NCBI GenBank assembly: GCA_035541655.1
Contig: DATKMY010000105.1
Span: 1-23,089, forward strand
DNA from: CAIWHR01 sp035541655
GTDB lineage: Bacteria; Pseudomonadota; Gammaproteobacteria; Burkholderiales; Casimicrobiaceae
Length of the DNA stretch: 23,089 bases
Direction of reading: 5' to 3'
Shown here: one piece after another, positions 14,472 through 22,076 of the stretch
How positions within the stretch are numbered: position 1 is the first letter of the stretch
Layout of the letters: every line of letters begins with the position of its first letter
Notes under the pieces: model-generated
Seen by the model: the letters and a program-made list of their open reading frames with translations, nothing else
The model's database searches: none
What the model was told of the DNA's origin: nothing
Translations under genes and position numbers: made by a program

Positions 14472-15095
14472 CTATTTGCGGCGAATCTCGTCCGCCGCGC
14501 GATCGAGGATCTCGGCGACGCGGCGTTGCTCGTCCTCGGGCGCGCCGCGCAACTCGATCAGCGTCGCGCGCAGCCGCGCTCGGGCCGCGCGGAGCTTGGT
14601 CGACAAAGCTTCGTTCGCCTCGCCATCGCTCGAGAAGGCGCCGCGCATCGCGCCCATCCTCTCGCCGACCCATTTGAGCTGGGCGAGGAGAGTGTCGGCG
14701 ACGCCGCGGTTCTCCTCGAGGTGCGCGCGTCCGGCATCCGTGATGCTGTAGAGCTTGCGCGTCCCTTCCGACTCGAATGAGGCGTGGCCGATCTCTTCGA
14801 GATAAGTGAGTGCCGGGTAGACCATGCCGGGGCTCGGCTCATAGTAGCCGCCGGAGCGGTCGGAGAGCGCCTTGATGATCTCGTACCCATGGGCGGGCTT
14901 CTCGGCGAGGAGCGCGAGGATGAGGAGCTGCAGGTCCTCGGCGCCGAGCTTCCTGCCGGCACGCATGCTGTGCCAGCCGAAGTCGCCGTGCCCCATGATT
15001 CCGCCGATGAGCCCCGCGAATCCGTGCCGCCGCCGGCCATGCCGCCCGGCGCAGTCGTGAGGGCGGTGCCAGAATTCCGAAAAGTGGCGACGCAT
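14472..15095 (-). CDS. PadR-family transcriptional regulator
   Basis: 207 residues from ATG 15095 with ribosome binding site GAGG. A His/Arg/Gly-rich N-terminal extension (residues 1-45, with HGRRRHGFAG) precedes the winged-helix domain starting LGAEDLQLLILALLAEKPAH. The PadR signature GYYEPSPGMVYPALTYLEE is clear. The C-terminal part (about 130-205) is helical and probably dimerises. PadR proteins repress detoxification or efflux genes in response to small ligands. Here the best operator lies in its own promoter, so autoregulation is likely. No transporter or decarboxylase gene is adjacent, so its other targets are not evident. The His-rich extension could bind metal (inference). Confidence 0.92.
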   Translation of the reverse strand: MRRHFSEFWHRPHDCAGRHGRRRHGFAGLIGGIMGHGDFGWHSMRAGRKLGAEDLQLLILALLAEKPAHGYEIIKALSDRSGGYYEPSPGMVYPALTYLEEIGHASFESEGTRKLYSITDAGRAHLEENRGVADTLLAQLKWVGERMGAMRGAFSSDGEANEALSTKLRAARARLRATLIELRGAPEDEQRRVAEILDRAADEIRRK

Positions 15096-15142
15096 GGCAA
15101 TCCTCGTGACGGTGATGGATCGAGCATAGCCCGACCGACCTC

Positions 15143-15172
15143 AAGATATGTCTTAAGATATATCTTTGTCAA
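15143..15172 (-). promoter_or_regulatory. padR promoter with tandem 12-bp operator
   Basis: AAGATATGTCTT (15143-15154) and AAGATATATCTT (15155-15166) are two abutting near-identical 12-bp dyads; the second is a perfect palindrome. On the minus strand TTGACA (15172-15167) is a consensus -35, and a -10-like TATCTT lies 18 bp further, inside the first dyad. Bound regulator would cover the whole promoter. AT-rich dyads like this, in a GC-rich surround, suit PadR binding. Confidence 0.7.
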
Positions 15173-15289
15173 GAGGCTGGCCAAATTCGGACCACCGGAG
15201 CCGCGGCCGCACCAATCGGATGCCCCGATTGCCCGGCCGAGATTGGCAACCTCATTGACAATCTGCCCTTTCGAATTGCGCCGCTGCCC

Positions 15290-15318
15290 GCTACCCTCGC
15301 CGGGCTTGCCGAGGGAGC
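15290..15318 (-). terminator. Hairpin after the aminotransferase stop
   Basis: GCT-(A)-CCCTCG, a 10-nt loop, CGAGGG-AGC: a 9-bp stem with one bulged base, beginning 2 bp after the aminotransferase stop. No T-run follows, so it is a hairpin that may protect the mRNA end or aid termination. Confidence 0.5.
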
Positions 15319-15319
15319 G

Positions 15320-16519
15320 TCAATCGCGCTCGAGGAACCGCCGAAGGCGCGCCACCCCTTCGGCGAGGCGATGCTCGCTCGACGCGAAGCACCAGCGCAG
15401 GAAGCCCTCGCCTTCGGGGCCGAAGGCAATCCCGGGTGCGAGGCCGAGCCCCGCCTCCGCGACGAGCCGCTTGCAAAACGCGAGGCTGTCGTCGACGCAG
15501 TCGACCCGGAAGAACGCGTACATCGCGCCGGGGGCCGCGTGAGTCGCGACGCCGGGGATCGCGTGCAGGTGAGCGTCGAGGAAGTCGCGGGCGCGGCGGA
15601 AGCGCGCCTGCGTGTGCGCGATCACGTCGTCGCCGCTTTCGACCGCGACTATCCCCGCGCGTTGAACGAATGTCGGCGCGCACGACGTGTTGTATTCGAG
15701 GAGCTTCGCGATATCGGGAACGATCGGAGCGGGCGCGACGATCCAGCCGAGGCGCCAGCCGGTCATCAGCCACGATTTGGAGAAAGTGTTCGTGCTGACG
15801 ACGCGATCGTCGGGTTCGGCGAGATCGAGGAACGAGGGCGCCGCGACGGTGCCGGCGCCGCCGTCGTAGTAAAGGCGCTCGTACGCGTCGTCGGCGACGA
15901 TCCAGATCCCGTGACGCCTGCAGTGCTCGAGCAGAATTCGTTGCGCGTCCGCGCCGATCGTCCAGCCGGTCGGATTGTTCGGCGAATTGATGTAGACGGC
16001 GCGGGTCCGCGGTGTGAGCGCGGCGAGCAGCCGATCGAGGTCGAGCATCCAGCCGGCGGCCCCGAACCCGAGCGGCACGCATTCGACATCGGCGCCGAGA
16101 ATCTTCGGGATCTCGACGAGGTTGGGCCACAGCGGCGTCACCGCGACGACGCGGTCGCCGGCGCCCACGAGAAGCTGCGTGGTGAGCATCAGCGCCGACA
16201 TGCCGGAATTGCTGACGGCGATCCGATCGCTCCCGGCAGGCCGATGGAGGCGTGAGACGTATGCAGCGATCGCGTCGCGAAGCTCCGGCAGCCCGAGGTT
16301 GTGCGTGTAGAAGGTCTCGCCGGCGTCGAGCGAGTCGATTCCCGCCTGCCGGATGAACGCCGGTGTCACCTCGTCGGGCTCCCCGAACCAGAAGGCGAGC
16401 ACGTCGTCGCGGCCCATGCCGGCGTTGGCGACCTCGCGGATCTTCGATGCACGAAGGCCGTGTACGACGTCGCGCGCAAGCGGGAGAAAGGCTGTCACGG
16501 ATGGTGGGTCGAACGACAC
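15320..16519 (-). CDS. Class I/II PLP-dependent aminotransferase
   Basis: 399 residues from a GTG at 16519 (VSFDPPSVTAFLPLARDV). The start is uncertain: a second GTG at 16498 is possible, and neither has a good ribosome binding site. Fold-type I landmarks are all present: FGEPDE near 46-50, NNPTG (181-185), D210 with Y213 (VADDAYERL), the PLP lysine K248 in TNTFSKSW and the following WRLGW. The family transfers amino groups between an amino acid and a 2-oxo acid; the substrate cannot be told. It is divergent from the Rieske/FAD gene, with about 104 bp between them, and may share regulation with it. A stem-loop follows its stop. Confidence 0.9.
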   Translation of the reverse strand: MSFDPPSVTAFLPLARDVVHGLRASKIREVANAGMGRDDVLAFWFGEPDEVTPAFIRQAGIDSLDAGETFYTHNLGLPELRDAIAAYVSRLHRPAGSDRIAVSNSGMSALMLTTQLLVGAGDRVVAVTPLWPNLVEIPKILGADVECVPLGFGAAGWMLDLDRLLAALTPRTRAVYINSPNNPTGWTIGADAQRILLEHCRRHGIWIVADDAYERLYYDGGAGTVAAPSFLDLAEPDDRVVSTNTFSKSWLMTGWRLGWIVAPAPIVPDIAKLLEYNTSCAPTFVQRAGIVAVESGDDVIAHTQARFRRARDFLDAHLHAIPGVATHAAPGAMYAFFRVDCVDDSLAFCKRLVAEAGLGLAPGIAFGPEGEGFLRWCFASSEHRLAEGVARLRRFLERD

Positions 16520-16623
16520 CTGCCATGATAGGGGCGCGGCGTGTTGCGGTCCACGGTGGCGAGGATTATGGTGCGATCGATAGCAGGCTGCGCGACTGGC
16601 GATCGACAACCGGGAAGAGCCAC

Positions 16624-18147
16624 ATGGGAGACTCATCGAAGCGCGACCTCGCGGCCGGCGTTGCGCTGCGCGAGCTGTCCGACGGCGCGATGCTCGCGGG
16701 CCAGGTCGGCGGTGAAGAAGCGCTGCTCGTGCGACGCGGCGACCAGATCTTCTGCTTCGGCGCGAATTGCACGCATTATCACGGGCCGCTCGCCGACGGA
16801 CTCGTCACCGGCGACACCGTTCGCTGCCCATGGCATCACGCGTGCTTCGATCTTCACACGGGCGACGCGCTGCGGGCGCCGGCGCTCGATCCGATCGCAT
16901 GCTGGCGCGTCGAGCTTACCGGAGACACGGTGTTCGTCCGCGAGCGCATCGGTGCAGCTTCGACGCGCGCCTCGCGGACAGGAGTGTCCGGAGCACAGTC
17001 GTCTGTCGTCATCGTCGGCGGCGGCGCGGCCGGCTTGGCTGCTGCGGAGATGCTGCGACGCGAGGGCTTCGACGGCACGCTGACCATGGTGAGCGCCGAC
17101 GACTCACCGCCCGTCGACCGGCCGAACCTCTCGAAGGACTTCCTCGCCGGCAACGCGCCCGACGACTGGATTCCGCTGCGGCCCGCCGAGTTCTACGCGG
17201 ACAATCGGATCGACCTGCGCCTCGACACGCGCGTTACGGCGATCGACGTCGGCGCGAAGCGCGTCAAGCTCGACAAGGGCGGTGCGCTCGCCTACGGCGC
17301 GCTGTTGCTCGCGACCGGCGCCGAGCCCGTGAAGCTCGACATCGCAGGCGCGGCGCCGGGCCAAGTCAGCTACTTGCGCACGTTCGCGGACAGCAAGGCG
17401 ATCGTCGCCAAGGCTCGGGGCGCAAAGCGCGCGCTCGTCGTCGGCGCGAGCTTCATCGGGCTCGAAGTCGCGGCGTCGCTACGTGCGCGCGGAATCGATG
17501 TCCGGGTCGTCGGGCCGGAATCGGTTCCGCTCGAGCGTGTGATGGGCGCTGAAGTGGGGCGGATCGTGCGCGAGATCCACGAATCGCACGGCGTCGTGTT
17601 CCACCTCGAACGCACGGTCGGCCGCCTGGACGGCGCGCGCGTCACGCTGAGCGACGCGACGACGCTCGACGCGGATCTGGTCGTCGTCGGCGTCGGCGTT
17701 CGGCCTGCGGTCGCACTTGCCGAGAAGGCAGGCATCGCGACCGACCGCGGCGTGACCGTCGATGCGTATCTCGAGACGAGCGCGCGCGGCGTCTATGCGG
17801 CGGGCGACATCGCGCGCTGGCCCGATCCGCACACGCGCGAGCGGATCCGAGTCGAGCACTGGGTGGTCGCCGAGCGGCAAGGGCAGGTCGCAGCGCGCAA
17901 CATCCTCGGCCGGCAGCGGCAGCCGTTCGACGCGGTGCCCTTCTTCTGGAGCCAGCACTACGACATCGCGATCAACTATGTCGGCCATGCCGAGAGATGG
18001 GATGCAATCGCGATCGACGGGTCGCTCTCGGCACGCGATTGCGCTGTCTCGTACGCGAAGGGCGGGCGCACGCTCGCCGTGGTGACGCTCGGGCGCGACC
18101 TGCAGAGCCTGCGTGCGGAGGCCGCGATGGAGACCGCCGATCGGTGA
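16624..18147 (+). CDS. Rieske/FAD pyridine-nucleotide oxidoreductase (AIF-like)
   Basis: 507 residues from ATG 16624, with ribosome binding site GGAAGAG. The N-terminal Rieske domain has C49-T-H51 and C68-P-W-H71, which ligate a 2Fe-2S cluster. The FAD-binding motif VIVGGGAAGLAAAE begins near 129, a second dinucleotide motif LVVGASFIGLEVA for NAD(P)H follows near 265, and YAAGDIA closes the FAD site. The C-terminal reductase domain ends near ETADR. The architecture matches AIFM3/apoptosis-inducing-factor-like proteins and reductases of Rieske oxygenases; no oxygenase gene is in the window, so the electron acceptor is unknown. The next gene, a sirtuin, overlaps the stop, so the two are translationally coupled. 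Confidence 0.93.
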   Translation: MGDSSKRDLAAGVALRELSDGAMLAGQVGGEEALLVRRGDQIFCFGANCTHYHGPLADGLVTGDTVRCPWHHACFDLHTGDALRAPALDPIACWRVELTGDTVFVRERIGAASTRASRTGVSGAQSSVVIVGGGAAGLAAAEMLRREGFDGTLTMVSADDSPPVDRPNLSKDFLAGNAPDDWIPLRPAEFYADNRIDLRLDTRVTAIDVGAKRVKLDKGGALAYGALLLATGAEPVKLDIAGAAPGQVSYLRTFADSKAIVAKARGAKRALVVGASFIGLEVAASLRARGIDVRVVGPESVPLERVMGAEVGRIVREIHESHGVVFHLERTVGRLDGARVTLSDATTLDADLVVVGVGVRPAVALAEKAGIATDRGVTVDAYLETSARGVYAAGDIARWPDPHTRERIRVEHWVVAERQGQVAARNILGRQRQPFDAVPFFWSQHYDIAINYVGHAERWDAIAIDGSLSARDCAVSYAKGGRTLAVVTLGRDLQSLRAEAAMETADR

Positions 18148-19004
18148 GCGCGGTCGCGAACAAGCCGGCGCGCGAGGGAAGCGTCAGCGAGCTCGCTGAT
18201 TTCGTCGCGCGCCATCGGCCGCTGACGGTTCTGAGCGGTGCCGGGGTGAGCACGGGCTCGGGGATCCCGGGTTACCGCGACCGCCACGGTCAGTGGAAGC
18301 GCTCGCCGCCCGTGACGATTCAGGAGTTCCTGGGGAAGCCGGCGGCTCGTCGCCGCTACTGGGCGCGCAGCATGCGCGGGTGGCCGATCGTGGCCGAGGC
18401 GAGGCCGAACGCCGCGCACGACGCGCTGGCTCGCCTCGAGGATGGCGGGCTAATCGGCCGGATCGTCACGCAGAACGTCGATGGCCTGCATCAACGCGCG
18501 GGAAGCTCGAAAGTGATCGAGCTGCACGGCAGCATCGGGCGGGTGACGTGCCTCGGGTGCGGCGCGTCGTACGCGCGAAGCGAGGTTCAGCGGATGCTCG
18601 TCGCGGCGAACGCCGAATTCGAAGGCCTCGCCGCGGCCGCCGCCCCCGATGGCGACGCCGATCTCGATGCGGGCGATCTCGAAGCGTTCGAGGTCCCGGT
18701 GTGCAGCGCCTGCGGCGGCACGCTCAAGCCGGACGTCGTTTTCTTTGGCGACAGCGTTCCCCGCGAGCGCGCGGCAGCGGCGGCGCGCGCCATCGACGAC
18801 TGCGTAGCGATGCTCGTCGTCGGCTCGTCGCTGATGGCGTACTCCGGCTTTCGGCTTTGCGAGCAGGCCTGCGGCTCGGGCAAGCCGATTGTCGCGATCA
18901 ATCTCGGTCGCACGCGCGCGGATCCGCTTCTCGCGTTCAAGGTCGAGCAACCCTGCATCGACGCGCTGACCGCGCTCGTCGCGCAGATGGGCGCACGCCG
19001 TTGA
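18144..19004 (+). CDS. SIR2-family NAD-dependent deacylase (sirtuin)
   Basis: 286 residues from GTG 18144, whose first four bases (GTGA) overlap the preceding TGA stop. Sirtuin landmarks: GAGVSTGSGIPGYR (residues 32-45), TQNVDGLH (109-115), catalytic H128 in ELHGS, and zinc cysteines C136, C139, C187 and C190. The usual GIPDYR is GIPGYR here. The WKRSPPVTIQEF stretch suggests the class II (SIRT4-like) branch. Between the cysteine pairs is an Ala/Asp-rich insert (about 160-180). It removes acyl groups from lysines using NAD+, releasing nicotinamide. Its substrate is unknown. Co-expression with an NAD(P)H-linked flavoprotein hints at a redox or NAD connection (inference). Confidence 0.93.
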   Translation: MSAVANKPAREGSVSELADFVARHRPLTVLSGAGVSTGSGIPGYRDRHGQWKRSPPVTIQEFLGKPAARRRYWARSMRGWPIVAEARPNAAHDALARLEDGGLIGRIVTQNVDGLHQRAGSSKVIELHGSIGRVTCLGCGASYARSEVQRMLVAANAEFEGLAAAAAPDGDADLDAGDLEAFEVPVCSACGGTLKPDVVFFGDSVPRERAAAAARAIDDCVAMLVVGSSLMAYSGFRLCEQACGSGKPIVAINLGRTRADPLLAFKVEQPCIDALTALVAQMGARR

Positions 19005-19080
19005 AGCAGGCGAAAGAAAGGCGGTTGCTTTCGGTCGGCGTGCGAGCGTGCATTCGCGGCCGAGCGGACGACGTCCGCGG

Positions 19081-19863
19081 TCAGGCAATATCGATCCGCA
19101 CTTGAGCGCGTCGCGCCGCGGCTGCGAGGCCCCTTGGCGGCGCGCTGTCGGTAACGATGTGGTCGATTGCGTCGAGCGCGCAGATCCGCTCGAACTGCAC
19201 GAGCTCGAACTTCGAGTGGTCGACGAGCAGCACCGCTCGGTCGCAGCGCTCGATCATCGCGCGCTTCACGGCGCAGCTCGCCGAGTCGGCGTCGGTCAGG
19301 GCGTCGGCGGCGACGCCGCCTGCGCCGACGAACGCCTTGTTGGCCCGGTAGCGCAGAATGAAGTCGACGGTGTCGGCTCCATAAACGCCGCCTTCGCGCA
19401 GCACGTATTCGCCGGGGCACAGGATCACACGGCAGCGCGCCGACGTTCCCAGCATCCGCGCGGCGGGCACGCAGTTCGTCACGACGGTGATCCGCAGATT
19501 CCGCGCGGCGAGCGCGCTCGCGAAGAGCGCCGTCGTCGAACCGCAATCGATCATGACGGCGTCTCCCTCGGAGACGAGGGCCGCCGCAGCGACGCCGATG
19601 CGCGCTCTTGCCGCCGCGTGCGCACGGCCCCGAACTCCGATCGGCGGCTCGTCGGTCAGCGAGCGGCTCGCCCCACCGCCGTACGTGCGGTTGAGCGCGC
19701 CGCTGCGCGCGAGCTGATCGAGATCGCGCCGCGCGGTCTCCGTCGTCACGCCGAACGCCCTGGCGAGCGCCGCGATCCGCACGGTGCCCTCGCGGCGGAG
19801 CAGCGCGAGCACCTCGTTGTGCCGCGCTTCGCGCTTCAATCGGGGCCGGGTGCGCGTCGCCAC
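19081..19863 (-). CDS. DeoR-family transcriptional repressor
   Basis: 260 residues from GTG 19863 (VATRTRPRLKREARHNEVL); the frame is open further up but overlaps the upstream dehydrogenase gene. There is no clear ribosome binding site, and coupling to the upstream gene (stop 13 bp earlier) may help. The DeoR N-terminal helix-turn-helix is IAALARAFGVTTETARRDLDQ. The C-terminal sensor domain has MIDCGSTTALFASAL and VGAGGVAADALTDAD, the sugar-phosphate-binding fold of the ISOCOT/DeoR C-terminal type. Such regulators usually repress the operon that handles their phosphorylated ligand, here the TIM-barrel and G1P dehydrogenase genes. Confidence 0.92.
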   Translation of the reverse strand: MATRTRPRLKREARHNEVLALLRREGTVRIAALARAFGVTTETARRDLDQLARSGALNRTYGGGASRSLTDEPPIGVRGRAHAAARARIGVAAAALVSEGDAVMIDCGSTTALFASALAARNLRITVVTNCVPAARMLGTSARCRVILCPGEYVLREGGVYGADTVDFILRYRANKAFVGAGGVAADALTDADSASCAVKRAMIERCDRAVLLVDHSKFELVQFERICALDAIDHIVTDSAPPRGLAAAARRAQVRIDIA

Positions 19864-19876
19864 GGATCGGCCCGCG

Positions 19877-21217
19877 CTAGGAAAGGGCGGCAAGGCGCCC
19901 TGCGTCGCCCGCGAGATCGAGAAACGTGTAGCGATCGCGCAGGAAGCGGGCATCGCGGACAGCACGCCGATAGAACTTCGCGGTCAGACCGATGGCGCCG
20001 GGCGTCTGCGGACATCCGGCGCGCGTCATCACGTCGGCGAGCGTTGCCGAGGGGATCATCGTGCGCGCGAGTCGCGACCCGAAATCGCCCCACGTCCGAT
20101 CGATTCGTCCCGACAGCGCGTCGGCTTCTTCGTCGGAGAGCCGCTTCGCCGAGCACTCGTCCCAACAGGTCGCACCGATCTCGTCGCCGAAGCGCCGTAG
20201 GAGATCGTCCCGCGTCGTCGATACCGCGTTCAGGCGTGGCGGAGGACCGGAGAGCATCGCTTCCTGGATCTGCGCCATCGTCGATGTGGCGACCGCGACC
20301 TGCTCGCCGTGAAGGTACGGCGGACGTCCTTCGGGTGCGAACATGTCGATGTAGTGGCTGATCAAATGCTCGCCCTGGCTCGCCGGGTAGCTGCCGCCGC
20401 AGATGGTCATGCCGAGGCCCGACAGAACGAGCGTGCGGGCAAGTATGCGCATCGCATCGGCATCGCCGCCGATAAGCGCTTCCGGTGCTTCGAGCAGCAG
20501 CGCCTCGTCGGCGGCGAGCAGTGCGAACGGGGCCTGGCGATAGGGGGCTGCGCGCAGATGATTCGCCAGCAACCAGTCGGCTTGCGCCGTCGACCGGCAC
20601 AGCGAATCGCCGATCCCCGACTGGATCATCCGTAGGGGGGCGGCCGCGAATACCCCGAGGTCGACGAACACGCCGATCGGCGCCCTCGCGGCCAGCGACT
20701 TCTTGTGTCCATCGACGGTGATCGCTGCGTTCGTCGAGGTGTAGCCGTTCATCGAAGGCGCGGTCGCGAACACCACGTAGGGCTTGCCTGCGCCCGCAGC
20801 GGCGCACTTGCAGAGGTCGTTGATCGTTCCCGATCCGACGGCGACAAGCGCATCGGATTCGGCCGTCGCGCTGCGCAGCAGCTGGACCGTTGCGAAGTCG
20901 GGACGCGGCGTCCCGTCGAGGACCACCGGATCGACGTCGCCGATCGAAGCGAGCGCGCGGGCGACGCGTGCGCCGAGCACGCGCTCCGTCGTCGTGTCGC
21001 TCACGACGGCGTAGCGCCGCCCAAGCGCCAGATCACGAACCAGATCCGCCTCGATGCCGGCAAGGCTCTCCTCGATGGCGATCGCGCGGATGGGAATGTC
21101 GAGCGGCACGCCGCTGTCGGGGTCGCGCCAGCGGCCCGCGAGGAGCTCGCCGAGCGCATCGGGGGATGGCGCGATCGGCACGCGTGCGCCGGGGGTTGCG
21201 CTCTCCGAATCGTTCAC
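19877..21217 (-). CDS. sn-glycerol-1-phosphate dehydrogenase family protein
   Basis: 446 residues from ATG 21217, whose ATGA overlaps the previous gene's TGA by 4 bp. Iron-type alcohol dehydrogenase fold: the NAD-binding VGSGTINDLCKCAA (about 126-140), the substrate loop TAPSMNGYTSTNAAI, and the metal histidines in GGSYPASQGEHLISH and LHGEQV. These match AraM/EgsA glycerol-1-phosphate dehydrogenases. They reduce dihydroxyacetone phosphate to G1P in archaea and some bacteria (Ni- or Zn-dependent). In proteobacteria the role is less clear and other polyol phosphates are possible. Metal ligands appear kept. The co-operonic TIM barrel and DeoR regulator suggest sugar- or polyol-phosphate metabolism. 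Confidence 0.88.
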   Translation of the reverse strand: MNDSESATPGARVPIAPSPDALGELLAGRWRDPDSGVPLDIPIRAIAIEESLAGIEADLVRDLALGRRYAVVSDTTTERVLGARVARALASIGDVDPVVLDGTPRPDFATVQLLRSATAESDALVAVGSGTINDLCKCAAAGAGKPYVVFATAPSMNGYTSTNAAITVDGHKKSLAARAPIGVFVDLGVFAAAPLRMIQSGIGDSLCRSTAQADWLLANHLRAAPYRQAPFALLAADEALLLEAPEALIGGDADAMRILARTLVLSGLGMTICGGSYPASQGEHLISHYIDMFAPEGRPPYLHGEQVAVATSTMAQIQEAMLSGPPPRLNAVSTTRDDLLRRFGDEIGATCWDECSAKRLSDEEADALSGRIDRTWGDFGSRLARTMIPSATLADVMTRAGCPQTPGAIGLTAKFYRRAVRDARFLRDRYTFLDLAGDAGRLAALS

Positions 21218-21900
21218 GCGGCCACCCGTGGCGCATTCGCGCAGGCTTCGAGGACTTCGAGTACCTGGCCGCGGAAGTCGTGCTTCGCCGGCGAGAACGA
21301 CCCGTCGAAAATCGCGGATCCGATCGTGAACGCGTCGACGCCGGCGGCGGCGAGCGCGTGGATGCGGCGCAGCGAGTTGACGCTGCCCGCGACGATCAGC
21401 AGTCCACCTGCCAGCGCATGGCGGGCGGCACGGACGAGCTCGAGCGGGTCGGCGTCGATCGCGCGATAGGCGAGCAGATCCACGCCGCCGCAGCCGAGTT
21501 CGCGTGCGCTGCGCGTGTGCTCGGCGACGAGCTCAGGCGATCCGCCGAGCCGCGTCGGATGGTCGACCGGCCGACCCGGGAACGGGAAATAGCCCGCAAG
21601 GTCGCCGAGCACACGCGCGGCAGCGGCGAGATCCGTGCCGCCCAGGATGCGATCGGCGCCGAGCGCCACGCCTGTTTCGAGCGACCGGGTGACCGCGTCG
21701 GATGTTGTACTTACCACTTCGAAGTACGACGTTCCGCCGCCGTCGCGGATCTTCCCCACGAGCGTGCGCATCGTCGCGATCGAGGCGCCGATGTCCTTGA
21801 AGCCGATGTGCCGTATCCCGAGGTCGAGCGCCGTAGCGGCGACCGCCTCGGCATCGTCGATCGTCCGGTCGTCGCGCGTCAGCATCAGGATGAAGTTCAC
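21214..21900 (-). CDS. TIM-barrel protein of unknown function, phosphate-binding type
   Basis: 228 residues from GTG 21900 (VNFILMLTRDDRTIDDAEAV), preceded by a G-rich Shine-Dalgarno-like run. Beta/alpha barrel features: LGIRHIGFKDIGAS, YFEVVSTTSDAV, LGADRILGGTD, CGGVDLLAYRAIDADP, and the end motif GLLIVAGSVNSLRRIHALAA then FTIGSAIFDGSF. The last two resemble the phosphate-gripping loops of TrpF, HisA and related isomerases. The reaction is unknown: isomerase, epimerase, aldolase or, by analogy with PcrB, a G1P-using transferase. First gene of a three-gene operon with G1P dehydrogenase and DeoR. The frame extends upstream to 21996 but that part is not protein-like. Confidence 0.85.
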   Translation of the reverse strand: MNFILMLTRDDRTIDDAEAVAATALDLGIRHIGFKDIGASIATMRTLVGKIRDGGGTSYFEVVSTTSDAVTRSLETGVALGADRILGGTDLAAAARVLGDLAGYFPFPGRPVDHPTRLGGSPELVAEHTRSARELGCGGVDLLAYRAIDADPLELVRAARHALAGGLLIVAGSVNSLRRIHALAAAGVDAFTIGSAIFDGSFSPAKHDFRGQVLEVLEACANAPRVAA

Positions 21901-21946
21901 GCAGCCCCCCACCCGGCGCGGGAGCGCCGACACCCGATGTGTTGTC

Positions 21947-21974
21947 ACTCTAACATGCAATGTTGTGGGTGCAA
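21947..21974 (-). promoter_or_regulatory. Promoter with embedded dyad upstream of the TIM-barrel operon
   Basis: On the minus strand TTGCAC (21974-21969), a 16-bp spacer and TAGAGT (21952-21947). Within the spacer, AACAT-N3-ATGTT (21952-21964) is a perfect 5-bp dyad, well placed for a DeoR-type repressor. The surrounding sequence is AT-rich against the GC-rich background. Confidence 0.5.
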
Positions 21975-21996
21975 TATTCGCGGCGGCCCGATGCAC

Positions 21997-22012
21997 GGGG
22001 CAAAAGTGCCCC
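21997..22012 (-). terminator. Hairpin downstream of the ACT-domain gene
   Basis: GGGGCA, four bases, TGCCCC: a perfect 6-bp stem, 65 bp past the ACT gene's stop and upstream of the TIM operon promoter. No T-run, but it may insulate the two transcripts. Confidence 0.4.
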
Positions 22013-22076
22013 GATACTCGGTCCGGCGTCTATCGATGATGGGGACGGGCGAGGTCGATTCGCCGCTCCAGCCTGG

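Noticed and set aside
21214..21900. Calling the TIM-barrel protein a PcrB/GGGPS prenyltransferase
   Set aside because: It neighbours a G1P dehydrogenase and has a phosphate-binding end motif, but I cannot see prenyl-diphosphate-binding motifs specific to that family, so the function is left open.
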